DNA from: Malachius bipustulatus
Lineage: Eukaryota > Arthropoda > Insecta > Coleoptera > Melyridae
Direction of reading: 5' to 3'
DNA: 64,000 bases
Assembly: GCA_910589415.1 (NCBI GenBank)
Contig: CAJUUM010000031.1
Location: forward strand, 1,612,001 to 1,676,000
Of the stretch, positions 41,861 through 53,850 are shown one piece after another. The first letter of the stretch is position 1. Each line of letters begins with the position of its first letter. The notes beneath the pieces are model-generated. The model was not told the origin of the DNA and did no database searches. It saw nothing but the letters and a program-made list of their open reading frames with translations. Both the position numbers and the translations under genes were made by a program.

Positions 41861-42771
41861 GTGGGCCTCTCAAAACTAAAAGCTACGACCTGTGACAAAT
41901 GAAATGAGTGTTAATATCATTAATTTCGCCCAGAAAAATCCGTCCAGTGATCGTCCTGTGCAAAAGAGCACTATCAAAATATTTCGAGTTTTTGCTACAA
42001 ATCGATAGTATAGAACTCTAACGAATTTTTGGTTTTCTCTCCACGCAATATTTTGCAGCCGTTTGTCTGTAAAAAAATTAAAACAGTTTTTGAAAAACAT
42101 TGCTCTTATGAAGCAACACCCCTCTTCAAATAGCAATAGGTATTTAACTCAGTTTGATTTGAAGTAGCCTCGAAAATAATTAAATTTTACTACCTCGGCA
42201 GTTAATCAACGATTATCTCAAAAGCGGTAACTCTGATCGAAAAATGTCATTGGAAATAATTGTTGCTCCATTACTTCTGATTAATATGGTCTTATTTTTA
42301 TAATTTTACGCCTACCTATTAATAAATGAGAAAAGTTATTAATAGGCGTAAAATTATAAAAATAAGACCATATTAATCACAAGTAATGGAGCAACAATTA
42401 TTCCCAATGCCATTTTTCGATCAAAGTTACCGCTTTTGAGATAATCGTTGATAAACCGCCGAGCCGAAGTAGTGAAATTTAATTATTTTCGAGCTATTTA
42501 TTTCAAACTGAGATACCTATCGCTATTTGATGAGGGGTGTTGCTCCATAAGAGCATTACTTTTCAAAAACTGTTTTCATTTTTTTTACAGACAAACAAGG
42601 TTGCAAAATATTGCGTGGAGAGAACACCAAAAATTCGTTTGAATTCTATACTATCGATTTATAGAAAAAACTCGAACATTTTGGATAGTGTCCTTTTGCA
42701 TGGATTTTTCTGGGCGATATTAATGGCATTAGCTTTCATTTGCCACAGGTCTCGCAGCTTTGAGGGGCCAA
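41861..42771. mobile_element. Near-complete palindrome (foldback), ~910 bp
   Basis: The two halves mirror each other around about 42335, with the centre best conserved (TTTATAATTTTACGCCTA and its inverse separated by about 35 bp). The ORFs 41876-42136, 42448-42642 and 42537-42779 are the arms in different frames. Located in the 4.3-kb intron of the Crypton-like gene. Confidence 0.8.
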
Positions 42772-43248
42772 CAGGTTGACATGTTTCACCCTATTCTGCA
42801 CTTTACTATAAGCGTTTTTCCGCAATTTGCTCAAGTTTGTCCAACCAAAATTTTCGTTTGTACACTTCAAAAAAAGTGACTGCAAAATAAAATAAAAAAC
42901 TGATACCAGAAACTCACATGAAAACGCATGTTTCAATAATTTTCAAACAGGATAGATTGTCCACCATTTGTTCATGTTTTTGTTCATCCGTAATTTTCGT
43001 TCGTTTCCCCTCAGAGATAAGTTATGATGACCTAATTTAAGAAATTGACAGCAGCATCAAATGCCTTTTTATTGATTTTTTTTTATAGAATTCAAAGGCA
43101 TTCTTTTTTTGTTGATTAACACATCCTTTCACGTTCCAAATTATATGGTGAATGATAACAACGAGCGGTAGCTTGTCATTAATAAAATAAATAAAAGAGT
43201 TCGGTTAACTAGCTGTATTTCGTCTAGTAAGTAATTAGGTATTACCTA

Positions 43249-44209
43249 GAGTCCCTCGATATATAAGAGTCTGGCCATACGCGGTCATCATTCTGATTGG
43301 TTAGCCGCCTCGGCGGCCATTTTTATCCTTTTAGCTCCGGCGAGTGCCATAAGATTAGCATTAGCCGGCCTCGAAAATGTCTACTAATTAATTTTTTTCA
43401 TCGAATTGCATATACATATAAGGCTACAAATAATGCCTGGTCGTTGTGAATAGTGAAAAAAAAATTAAAAATATACTTTAAAATTCAATATAAAATTAAA
43501 GAAACGCGCTTTAATCTAATACTTCCAGATACATATATTTTATCAAAAGTTAGAAAGAATAATGAACATTTTACTGAATCATTTATAAAATAATGAAATG
43601 CGAAGTTGAATAGATTTTAGATGGTTTTAGTACTCCGTTTAGTATTATTGGGATGCTCGAATTACATAGAACCTGTCTAATAAAGAACAAGCCTGACCGC
43701 TTCACTTCTAAAAACTATATTTATTACCCTTCGGTATATTACCCTCTAAGATTTTTAGTCCGTGAGTCCAATTATATTGAAATTTATTACTGCAAGTTTT
43801 AAAACTTAGGTACTTATTTACCTAATAAAAACTCTTTTTTTTTAATATCGCATAATATTATATAAAATATCTATTTACATTTTCGTATTGAGGGATATTG
43901 ATTGTTAATGTTGCTTGGTTAATAAATGAAAAACCTCACTTTTGAACTTGACTAAATTTAACATTTTTTTGAAGAATACGCAGTAAATCAAGGTAAAACA
44001 AGAGATAATGTGGAAACGATTTTACAAGATCCTTTAACATTCCCATAGTCACCATCAAAAAAATCACTGTATAAATAATATGCAAAATAATGCGTATTTT
44101 AATTGTTTTAGTGCTAAGCGCCTATCTCATCAATGCATATTTTCGGTGAAACAGGATAAACATGGCTGCCGCAGACCGTATGACCAGACTCTTGTATATC
44201 GAGGGACTC
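43249..44209. mobile_element. Non-autonomous element with GAGTCCCTCGATATA termini
   Basis: GAGTCCCTCGATATA plus the next ~23 bp (AAGAGTCTGG, CATACG) are mirrored at 44172-44209. The ~880-bp interior is AT-rich and has no ORF. It ends one base before the next element. Confidence 0.75.
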
Positions 44210-44210
44210 T

Positions 44211-45161
44211 TAGTTAGGGCCGCGGTGACAAAAGTGCAACAAAAGAGTAGGGGTCTGGCGTTCGGCTTTGGGCGGCTATAGTATTTTTTCCGAATTTTGC
44301 CCAGCGGTTCCAAAAATTATTTCCCAAACGGATGAAAATTACTGGAGGGCATCTACGCAAACCCCCAATTACCGGAAAAATATTTTCATCCGATTTGATC
44401 CTTGCCGTAGCCTGCAGTACAATTAAATTGACCCAGACTCCGAAATGAAAAAAATTATCAGCCGCATGCATGCAACCGGACTGATATGAATGGTTATAAT
44501 TTATGTTATTAGAAAAAAAAGTTTTCATCCAAAATGCGCCTGGCAAAATTATGCTTTCAGATCCTGCAGTTTCCCGTATTAATGAATATATCGGAGCATT
44601 ATTATGGATGATCTGGACTTGACCGCAACAAATTTGGATGAAAATAATTTTTCGATGTTCTGTAGGTATCAAAGAACCTGTGGGCAAATTTTCATCCATT
44701 TTGGAATTACTTTATCAAATTTGGCCCATTTAAATTTTGGAAAATTGTTACAAAGCCATCGCGATACATAGAGCAAAAACAAATTTTTTACATATTCTCA
44801 GACACGAACTATATCTCCCTGCCAAATTTCAAGTTCAAATGAGGAAATTTCCCCCCCCCCCCTTTTTTCCATTTTTTTTAGAGCTTCTGGAAGAGCTCTT
44901 TGCAAATATCAAATCGGATGAAAATATTTTTCCGGTAATTGGGGGTTTGCGTAGATGCCCTCCAGTAATTTTCATCCGTTTGGGAAATAATTTTTGGAAC
45001 CGCTGGGCAAAATTCGGAAAAATTACTATAGCCGCCCAACGCCGAACGCCAGACCCCTACTCGACAACACGGATTTCGAGAACGACACTCGAACTATACA
45101 AAACCGTGCTTTTCATCCGTTTGGGAGTTGCAAGGCATTTTTGTCACCGCGGCCCTAACTA
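44211..45161. mobile_element. Foldback element with TAGTTAGGGCCGCGG termini, 951 bp
   Basis: TAGTTAGGGCCGCGGTGAC at 44211 is mirrored ending at 45161, and ~190 bp of each arm match (for example GGATGAAAATTACTGGAGGG). TCT on each side (44208-44210, 45162-45164) may be the target duplication. A poly-C run of about 14 lies near 44851. ORFs 44214-44699 and 44737-45189 are the two arms and encode nothing credible. Confidence 0.8.
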
Positions 45162-46091
45162 TCTAGTATTACCTACAGTGATAAATTGACAAGATGCACT
45201 TATTAATACGGGCACCACTGGCTACGGGTCGTTGGGCCGGTCTTGGGTCCTCGTGGACTGGCAGCGGGGTGAAGTGTCTGGCACTGGACCGATCGATGAA
45301 AGCAGGAGTGAACGAATACAGCTGCAGCAAGCTGGTGTCGGTGCTCTGTTATAAAGTGCTAATATTGAAGAAAATGCATTCGGATGTACTCAAGACGGTT
45401 ATATTACATATCCGTCAGTTTAGGTTGATCATAATTTTTTTGTAATGCTTTGACCTTCGTGTTTACGTGTACAAGAGTTTTTTTTTTGTAAATTTAAGAT
45501 TTATAGAGTTAATTAAATAAAATACTTAAAAAAAATAGTTGATAGGTACCATTAATATTATTCACACTCATATTGTTGACTTTAAATTTTTCAATTAGGT
45601 ATTGTCTTTATTTATGATCGATCAATATGATATTGTGTATTAAAGCAACCTGTCACAGGCAGACAGCACTACTTTAAATAAAGTATTTCTCTCTGGGGTA
45701 GACGAACGAAAATTTGGAGTCAAACGTGAACAAATCGTGGATAAACGTACCTATCCCGTTTGAAAATTAATGAAACGTGTTCATGGGATCGCAAATGTCC
45801 CAATTTTTATAACTTTTTTTTGGAGGGCGGGCAAACCAAAATTTTGGTTAGACAAACTTTGACGACAAATCATGCACAAACGAATGCTGTTTGCATTTTA
45901 TATAAAAATTCGCAATTAGGGTTGACAACTTTACTGAACTGAAAATAAATTAACAAATGTAAGTTTTTTTATGCATACTTTTTTATTTTTTTGCTAGAAT
46001 AAAACACTATTTTAAATAGATAAAACATCAATAAGAAATTATGAACTTAAAATTCGTACTATCGCATTTATTAAACGTAACGTTACATTAC
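45162..46091. other. Intron remainder with a GC-rich patch
   Basis: About 45185-45345 is clearly richer in GC than the rest and carries an 83-codon plus-strand frame (45194-45445) with no recognised similarity. The rest is AT-rich. Confidence 0.35.
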
Positions 46092-46747
46092 CTTCTCACG
46101 TCCTAATAATCCGTTGGAGAGAGATTCTGAGTCCATATAATTGGAACAAAATTACTCGTTTTCTCCTAACAAATTATCAACCGCTTCTTGAGCCTCAGAA
46201 AATTCGTAAGGATCATGACTCTGCTCCGCTTTGCTCAAAGTTTTAGCACCACTTGTTGGTACTTTAGTTGATGAAGTATAATCTGGAGTATAATTTTTGT
46301 CCTTTCCTGATGCGGATATTAGCTTAAGAGTTTCAGCAGAAACTTCTAAATAACCACGATTTATTGCAACATCTGACTCAGAACTACTGTAATCAGAACT
46401 ATGATCTGAAAACTGAACTTCATCTGATGAACCAGAGGAAAAATCCATTAAGCTTGCAGGGCTTCTGATTTCTTCGTAGTTAACCTAAACAAATGGTAAT
46501 TTCTCTCATTAATTTAAATGATTTTTATTTTTAAAGGGGTGAATTATTTTAAAAGCTGTAATTTAAATTACAGAGGTGTGTTTCAAAAGCTAATCGTAGC
46601 TATAACTCTCAAAGATAATTTAAATGTAGCATTTGGGATCCAAGTCAAGTTCATCAGAGGCTACCTTCGCTTTCGGTTAAAGACTTCGAATTATTTTTTG
46701 AAAAACGTTTCTTTTTCATTTTTCATTTAAATTGAAAAAAATATATA

Positions 46748-47635
46748 CAGGGTGTTAGTTAAGTATTTTACAATAAATTTAACAGCCGATTAGGTATTTG
46801 AGTGATTTTAAAACTGAAAGTTCATAATATAAAAATACGGGCCTTCAGATACTTCATTTTCAATGTACAGGGAGTTAAACTTTTTTTTTGCTTTTTCGTA
46901 AATATCTTAAGCGTTTTTTGCTCAATTTTGTTGTAATTTGGCACTGTTATTCATAGTGGTAAAGGGCTAATTTAGTCCTAACTTGTTTAAATTTATTAGG
47001 TCCAGTGATATTCTCTGCAACAAAAAAAAATGTACGCCACAGATTTTTTTGGAATTATCATATTTTTTTGAATTGAGTTCCTAAGAAAACACATTTTTGT
47101 CTCCTGCATTTTTTTCATATTTTGATTGTTATTTTTTCCATAGTTTTTGAGAAAATAAATAGAATCCACTTAATTGCATATCCCTGGACCACACAAGAAG
47201 CACGAGCAAAATTATCTTTTGGAAATTATACTTTTTTTTTTTAATACTATGTAACAACAACTACAACTGGTCCAGGGATAAGCAACTAAGTGAATTCTAG
47301 TTATTTTCTCAAAAACTTAACATGAAAATTTCTAAAAAAATCTGTGGCGTTCATTTTTTTTCGTAGTTGTCGCTCGGGACACCATTGGACTTAATAAATT
47401 TAAAGAAGTTAGGATTAAATTGGGCCCTTAACACTGTTAATAACACTAATAACAGTGCCAAATTACAACAAATTTTAAGCAGATGATACTCAAGATATTT
47501 ATGAAAAAGCAAATTAAAAAAGTTCAACTCCTGCTTGAAGTACCTTGAAAACGAAGCACTTGCAGATCCATATTTTTATATTACGAACTTTCAATTTAAA
47601 ATCACTAAAATACCTAATCGTCTCTTGCAGGATTA
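46748..47635. mobile_element. Degenerate foldback, CAGGGTGTTAG start
   Basis: Starts CAGGGTGTTAGTTAAG after TA; the right arm (from about 47380) mirrors the left with many differences and loses the terminal repeat near 47635. The ORF 46518-46730 precedes it and is unsupported. Confidence 0.6.
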
Positions 47636-47639
47636 ATTT

Positions 47640-48273
47640 TTAGAAAGGTACCTACCTAGTTTTTTTTTAGGAACCTGCTCTTTAAAGTGAAAATAAATAC
47701 AGTATGTTTTTTTAAACGTAGGACGTAGGTACGATATTGGACAAAACTTGAGAATAAAATTATTATTATCAATAAAAACAAACTAGGTACCTATTCGTCT
47801 TCAATTTAAAGTGTAAATAAAAAAGAAACCAAAAGTATTCCAAGTCCCTCTTCCTGGAGGAAATCGTAGGCTGTCCAAAGCGTGGCAACGACTTGACTTG
47901 GGTGCATTTGAGTACCTACATACAGAGTGAAAACTTGTAAGCGGGTCATGGGAATTTAACATGCAAATTCACCAGTTTTATGCAAAATAATATCTTCAGG
48001 CTTACACTCGTATTTAGAAAAAACAATGACTAAAATGTATTTAATTAGCTACTTTTAATTTTAAATAGGTTATTATACTAATGCAGAAAAAATCTTTTTT
48101 TTTTTCAAATACCTACCTATAATAGTTTAGGTCCTACACCTACCTACACTTTCAGTGGTTTTTTTGTGTGGTGGTGCTATTCTTCTGCTGTGTAATAATT
48201 GTACTTTCAATTAGTTGAAATTGACAATTATAGTAGTTATCAACAAAATCTTGAAACAAATTTAAATTAACTT
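47640..48273. other. AT-rich sequence, nothing recognised
   Basis: No gene or paired arms; scattered short AGGTAC/GTACCT-type motifs. Confidence 0.35.
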
Positions 48274-48496
48274 ACAGCCAATATTATAAAGGCTCATTAG
48301 GCTAACGGTCAGATTTCTGCGCTCGTCTTTGAAGCTAATATCGACGTCAAATGACTTTTATTAACGTTTTTGTAATTACTTTCGTGTCAAGAATAGATAA
48401 ATTTAAAAAATTTCCACTTAGACTCGATACCTTCTTCAGAAATGGCAACCGAAATCTGCCCGTTAACTTAACGAGCCTTTATAATACCCGCTGTTA
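48274..48496. mobile_element. 222-bp MITE, copy 2 of 3
   Basis: Same ends and interior as 41019-41240. An (ATA/ATT)n microsatellite follows at about 48521-48556. Confidence 0.85.
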
Positions 48497-48519
48497 GTCT
48501 TATTTGACCTAAATCTCAT

Positions 48520-48556
<37 letters not shown>

Positions 48557-49149
48557 GAAGTTGAAAGAATATGGAAACGGAAGTCGGTTTACATCTTACC
48601 CTTTATAATATCAGTAACTGGAATCACGCCGCACACATTCACACAACATCTCACACAACTCCAGCTGCCACATTACATACATACACAGGCGCAAAAAGCA
48701 ACGATACTTCAAACATGCAACATCACTCGAAACTTCTTAAATCAAAGATAATGAAATCTGTGTAGACTTGGCCTGAGCCCGTCTGCATGGATGATCTCAC
48801 CAGCTATGATGCTAAGAATGCTGAGAATGAATCGAATAATAATAATAATCCGCAACGTCAATCAAACTGGTAAAATTAAATGTGCAAATGTGTAAATTTA
48901 TTAGAATTTACTTTTGGATATTTCTACATTAAGTATTACTAAAGTATTTTAACCTTGGTTTTAACTGAAGATAGGCACGTAAGATATAAATCGTTATTGT
49001 CAAAAATTATTTCCTCTACAATTTTTTTCTAAATCTTAAAACATGGAGATTATAATATTTTTGCACAAACTGAAGCTGTATGTTAAATGTTAAATCCCTA
49101 TGACTTTTACATTAGAGGAACTTCTGGAAATACCGGATGGATAACTTTC
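48497..49149. other. Microsatellite and unassigned sequence
   Basis: Contains the (ATA)n tract and a 64-codon Thr/His-rich frame (48571-48765) that I do not regard as a gene. Confidence 0.35.
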
Positions 49150-50860
49150 AAAATCTTGAAACCCGACTAGATCCCAAAGTTTTCATAGTCAACGTATAAT
49201 ACGTTTTTCTTATGGCCGCCATATTGTTGTTTTATGTCGTTCGGATGGGAAAAAATATAGAAACCAAAAATTAATAAAATCCCAAAAATTACCAAAATTT
49301 TAAAAATTTTGGTCATTATTTACATCGGCGTGTCCTACAGTTTCACTGTGGCACTTATATAGGGGTGGAGGACGTAGCTATAGTAAGACCAGAAAGGTAT
49401 TAATTTGCTTTGCAAACGCATGGTTACCCAAAAAAAACGCCACTAAATAAAAATCGGTTTTGAGAGTACGATCCTGGCAAGAGTCGCCGACTAAATACGC
49501 CGGGTCTTGGAAGTAACAACTTGACGATAATGCCAAGCGCTTCGAAGCGTACAGAGACGGATCCGAACGGATATTGCTTTCTCTTATCATATGCAGACTA
49601 TAGGGACTGATGTCACACTTTTTGGAATGCAAATTCAAAATAAATGCAAAATTCAAAGTAATAATCGTGCTGCTGTTAATCTCGAAGATATTCCATGCCC
49701 TGAAAGTGAAGAAAAAATAGAAATTCGACCGTAGTGTCAAAGAGGCCTTAGTTGTGACCTTAATATTATAGTTTGCAATAGCTCCTCGATCCAGAAAAAA
49801 TTGATGGACACGCAGATAGATGTAAATATTTACAAAAATTTTTATTCTTCTTTCAAATTTGTTTTACACACTTACATCAATGTGAAGTCATATTAGTTGC
49901 CTTATGGTTTCTTAATTTTTTATATCATATAATAAAAAAAGTTGTTACCTATTTTTTTTTGTGATTGTTGACATGAGCGGCATGGGTATAGGGCGATTTG
50001 GCTTATATAAATCGGATAGCTTGTCTCTATACATTAGTATGTAAATTGTGTACAGTAACTGACAGTCGAGCTGACAGTACTAAAAAAGCAATTTCGGAGA
50101 AGCGGCAAGCGGAAAATTTTTCTCGCAACGAAAGTTTCTGCTTGCCGCTTCTCTGAAATTAATTTTTTGGAAATGTCAGTTACTGTACACAATTTCCGTA
50201 CCGATGTATAGGAGTATCAAGGTACCATTGAATTATTGCGCCGGCAAGTAATAGTCGAGAAATAAAGGCCTTAAAGTGTCATCCTTGCCCTAATACGTGT
50301 ATTCGAACATAATATGCACTCGAACAGGAAGCTCATCGCTCTCCATCGTCGTGTAACAGGATGATCGCTCTTCATCGTCGCGTATTTTAAAACACTTAAT
50401 TATACGGAAAAAAAACCTACCCTGACCAAAGACCTGACGAAACCGGTAGCTACTACTACGGTCACGTGACACATTAAGGTCTTATTTCTCGACTATTACT
50501 TGCCGGCGCAAAAATTCAATGGTACACCTACCTCGATACTGCTAAAGACACAAGACACAAGCTATCCGAAAGTAGAAGACAAATCGCCCTATACCCATGC
50601 CGCTCATCTACATAATTACCTTTTTTACAAACAAGAATAAAATTGGTGAAAAATATTTTTTTTTATCTTATTAATTTTTGGTTCCTATGATTTTTTCCAT
50701 ACCGAACGACATAAAACAACAATATGGCGGCCATAAGAAAAACAAAGGTGGACCATGAAGACTCTGGGGCTTTGAAAATGTTTGAAATGTCAGATGGAGA
50801 GCTGATGATGACTTATGTAAAGCCTACAAACAATTATTTATTTATTCTTAATAATAAAAC
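49150..50860. mobile_element. Foldback with nested palindromes
   Basis: Outer arms (GGCCGCCATATTG with its inverse CAATATGGCGGCC, and GACTAGATCCCAAAG) belong to the family of the element split by the Polinton. Inside, 49973-50608 is a second palindrome (ATGAGCGGCATGGGTATAGG and its inverse), which itself encloses mirrored blocks at about 50042/50203 (TGTACAGTAACTGACA) and about 50236/50515 (GCCGGCAAGTAATAGTCGAG). ORF 49378-49740 is spurious. Confidence 0.65.
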
Positions 50861-52426
50861 AGATACGGCCAAAATAAGAAATCTCGGTAGGTACTGTGGT
50901 TACTCAGATCCGTGGCCAGTCGCAGGACTTTTACCTACAATTTTACCACTCACTTCATTTTCATCAAATTTCAAAATTTGTAGTTAATTTATCTGTGGAA
51001 ATGACCTTTAAATTCTAAGGGTATCATGGAGCGAACAGGGATACTGGGAGGGAAAATCATGCACCGAAGAACATTTCTTTGTATCACCAGTCATTATTGA
51101 GGCCGGTCCCAAACATAATGGGTCATTCGAGAAAGGCAAGGAAAAATTTCCAAAAGTCGTCAAATAATTAATGGACCATCTCAATGGATTAATGCCTGAA
51201 AGCGACTGGCCACTGATCTGGATATTGACCGAAGTCTCAATTTTACAGTTTTTAGCATATTTCAGGAAATGATTATCAATGATTACAAATGATTACAAAT
51301 CATCATCAAATTCTCCCCAACTTTGCTTATTCAACCGACTCTGACCTTTCGGAAAATAAAAAAGTTGCCTGCGTTGGGAGATAGATTTTGGAAAACCTGT
51401 ATCGTCAAAATTTTACTACATTTTCTCCTGCCAGCAACAATACAAGATATAAAATTCGTTTTAGGTATGTACCTATAGTGCATACCTAGTAGGTACCTAC
51501 GTAAGTAGTTTCAAAACTACAAGTAGTTGCTTGTAGTTTGTAGTTCAAAATTAATGCACCATTGAGTTATCTACCTACTTACCTTTTCTTTATTTCTCAA
51601 TTTGTAGTTTTTCAGTACCATTTTGACCATCATTTGCCCCCTGCTACACATTTTCACTCACACTATTGTTTCACTATTAGATCTCACACTATTAGGTATT
51701 ATTTTAATATCTTATAAAATAACCTACAGATCCAAAGTGAAAATAACGCTATTTATCCTTATTTACTCAATGCGCGGGAGATGTATTACATAGTACACGC
51801 TGTTGGCCTGCAGGCAGACAGAACTATCTATCTATTGTATCATTTGTATCCCAGTATTCCCAGTTCTCAATGCAATGACAAACAACAAAGAGATGGAAAG
51901 TGGAAGTGGAAACGGAAACTGATGTCTTGGAGTTGGAGCGGGTACCGTAAAATATCAAGTAGGTAAGTATGTAGGTAGGTATATTTGAACGCAAACGCAG
52001 GAAAACTTGTAACTTGTTCCTACTAGGTCTAACAGATCTGTGCGGCTCGTCGGGAGCGGCAGCGGCCGGATCAGACACCCAATAATTATCCTAGGTGGAA
52101 AAAGACTTTTCATGATTATTTAAGTAAATTATAGGTATAAACAGTATACGTAGGTACCTCAATAAAAATTAGTAGGGACCTAGGTAGGTATCGATATTAT
52201 TATTTTTCCTTGAAATTTCAAGAATATTATGAAAAATAAAATATAAAATAAAGAAGACTTGATAGAACATAAAGAAAAAGCCGGGGGGGGGGGGGGGGTG
52301 GTAAAGTTTAAGAAATAAATAAACCTTAAAAAAAGACTTAGTGGAGGGGGCAAGGATAGGGGAATTCTCGTCGCGAGGTGCACCATTGCCACAATATTTT
52401 TATAGATTAGAAAATTACTTATGTAC
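50861..52426. other. Unassigned sequence with homopolymer and AGGTA-rich tracts
   Basis: No gene supported. A run of about 18 G lies near 52284-52301, and GTAGGTAGGTA-type sequence near 51960-52190. ORFs 51781-51966, 51824-52078 and 52180-52392 are low-complexity or unsupported. Confidence 0.35.
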
Positions 52427-52650
52427 TACAGTACAAGCAAAAATTGGCGCACATTTATGTAACCTTGTTAGATGAATAATAATTGTATAATACCTAATAA
52501 TTATTATTATTGTAAATAAAATTACAATTTTATTTATAAAATATGTAAATAAAAATGTAATTTTATTTACAATAATAATAATTATTAGGTATTATACAAT
52601 TATTATTCATCTAACAAGGTAACATAAATGTGCGCCAATTTTTGCTGTAA
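52427..52650. mobile_element. Palindromic MITE, ~224 bp
   Basis: GCAAAAATTGGCGCACATTT with the next ~75 bp is mirrored at the right (ATGTGCGCCAATTTTTGC). Almost no loop. Confidence 0.8.
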
Positions 52651-52981
52651 TAGTAATACCACTATACAAGTCCGTTTATTACCTAATACCTATATCCGGA
52701 AATTTTTAAGAAAAGAACTAATTTTCGTAAAATATTCGTGATCTTGAAAAAATAACCTTTGTGATAAAAAATTTAAAAGTGTAACGCAGAAGAAAGAGAT
52801 AAAATTACTCACATTAAATAGAGAAATTTAGCTCGTCAGGAGCGTCGTATTTCTAGTCACTCACTCACTCTGTTTTATTCATGCTTCATGCTTTGTCTTT
52901 ACGTTACTTCTCCCCAAACCAAAAATAGATATATTTTGGAAAACTCATTCACTTCTTGTCTTATACCTACTTTTGATTATA

Positions 52982-53632
52982 CAGGGTGATTCAGGTTTTA
53001 CCTACTTAACTCCAAGGACCGATAGAGAATCGAAAAATTATATGAGTTTGCTTCATGAACTATATTCGTGAAATGCTTCGTTAAGAAAATACAGGGTGTT
53101 AAAGTTTTAAGAAAAAAATCGTATTTTTGAAATATAAAAAAATTGGCTAATTGAAATAATTTGAAATTTTGAACAGTAGTTTCTTTTGCTACTTCCGATG
53201 AAAAATTCTTCACTCCAGTGGCAGAGATCTGGGTGTGTTGTTACCTTTTTTATTAAATAATTTCTACGCCACTGACTTTAATGCAAATTGATTATTTATG
53301 CTAGATATCTTGTTTTGTTTACAGGATAAAAGTCATCTTACGTTTTTGTTGTAGAACGGATTGTTTTCAAGATATTCCACAATGTTGGCACTCATGCAAG
53401 CTTTTTGTGATGCAATTATTAGCAATTAGCACAACTACTGTTCAAAATTTCAAATTATTTCAATCAGCCAATTTTTTTATATTTAAAAAGTAGAATTTTT
53501 TTTTTTAACTCATAACACCCTGTATTTTCTTAACGAAGCATTTCACGAATATAGTTCATGAAGCAAACTCATATTATTTTTCGATTCTCTATCGTTCCCT
53601 AGAGTTAAGTAGGTAAAACCTGAATCATCCTG
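52982..53632. mobile_element. Foldback MITE, 651 bp, CAGGGTGATTCAGG start
   Basis: About 115 bp of each arm match in inverted orientation, including an internal CAGGGTGTTA block. TA lies at 52980-52981 and 53633-53634. Confidence 0.85.
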
Positions 53633-53850
53633 TATTAGGTAATATTAATAATCTTTCTTGCTTATCTCTTTATGGCTTTCCTAACTCAACTTTGGAATAG
53701 GACATTTAACATTTAGTGAGCACAACTCACCTAGTATAAAAATAATGCAGAATTCACGTTCAGACCTCAACTGCAACTCTGGCCTGAATCATAAGACCGT
53801 TTCCCGCTTGGGTAAAAGAGGCTCAAGAGAATATTTCCTTACATATTATA

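Larger units (their letters stand above)
35943..46484 (-). pseudogene. Crypton-like tyrosine-recombinase gene, seven exons, two in-frame stops
   Basis: Exons on the minus strand: 46484-46092, 41751-41512, 40897-40787, 39734-39684, 39625-38019, 36494-36223 and 36169-35943. Every junction is GT-AG, the frame is kept across all, and introns of 58 and 53 nt are included. Domain order: Ser/Asp-rich acidic start; two Cys/His fingers (CCPYCF..H..H near 39520-39560 and CNHCLGLF..H..C near 39290); a tyrosine recombinase domain with NRKRIGEI (first Arg), TSTRLRKQIATV and FMGHTKKTHEEYYR (His and catalytic Tyr); then LPQDIYQTAK across the splice, an acidic linker, and a SANT-like end with WTAEQGK and NWVIIKAF. 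This is the plan of Crypton-derived animal genes. An in-frame TAG at 39245-39247 lies between fingers and recombinase, and a TAA at 46152-46154 lies in the first exon, where ATG 46136 could serve as a later start. Transposon copy or decayed host gene cannot be told apart here. Confidence 0.8.

Noticed and set aside
44214..45189. 161- and 150-codon ORFs
   Set aside because: They lie on mirrored arms of one foldback element and share the same mirrored peptide; no family similarity.
45194..45445. 83-codon frame in a GC-rich patch
   Set aside because: Higher GC alone is not evidence; no recognised similarity or splice partner.
51781..52392. Several short ORFs near homopolymer tracts
   Set aside because: Low-complexity sequence and no family features.
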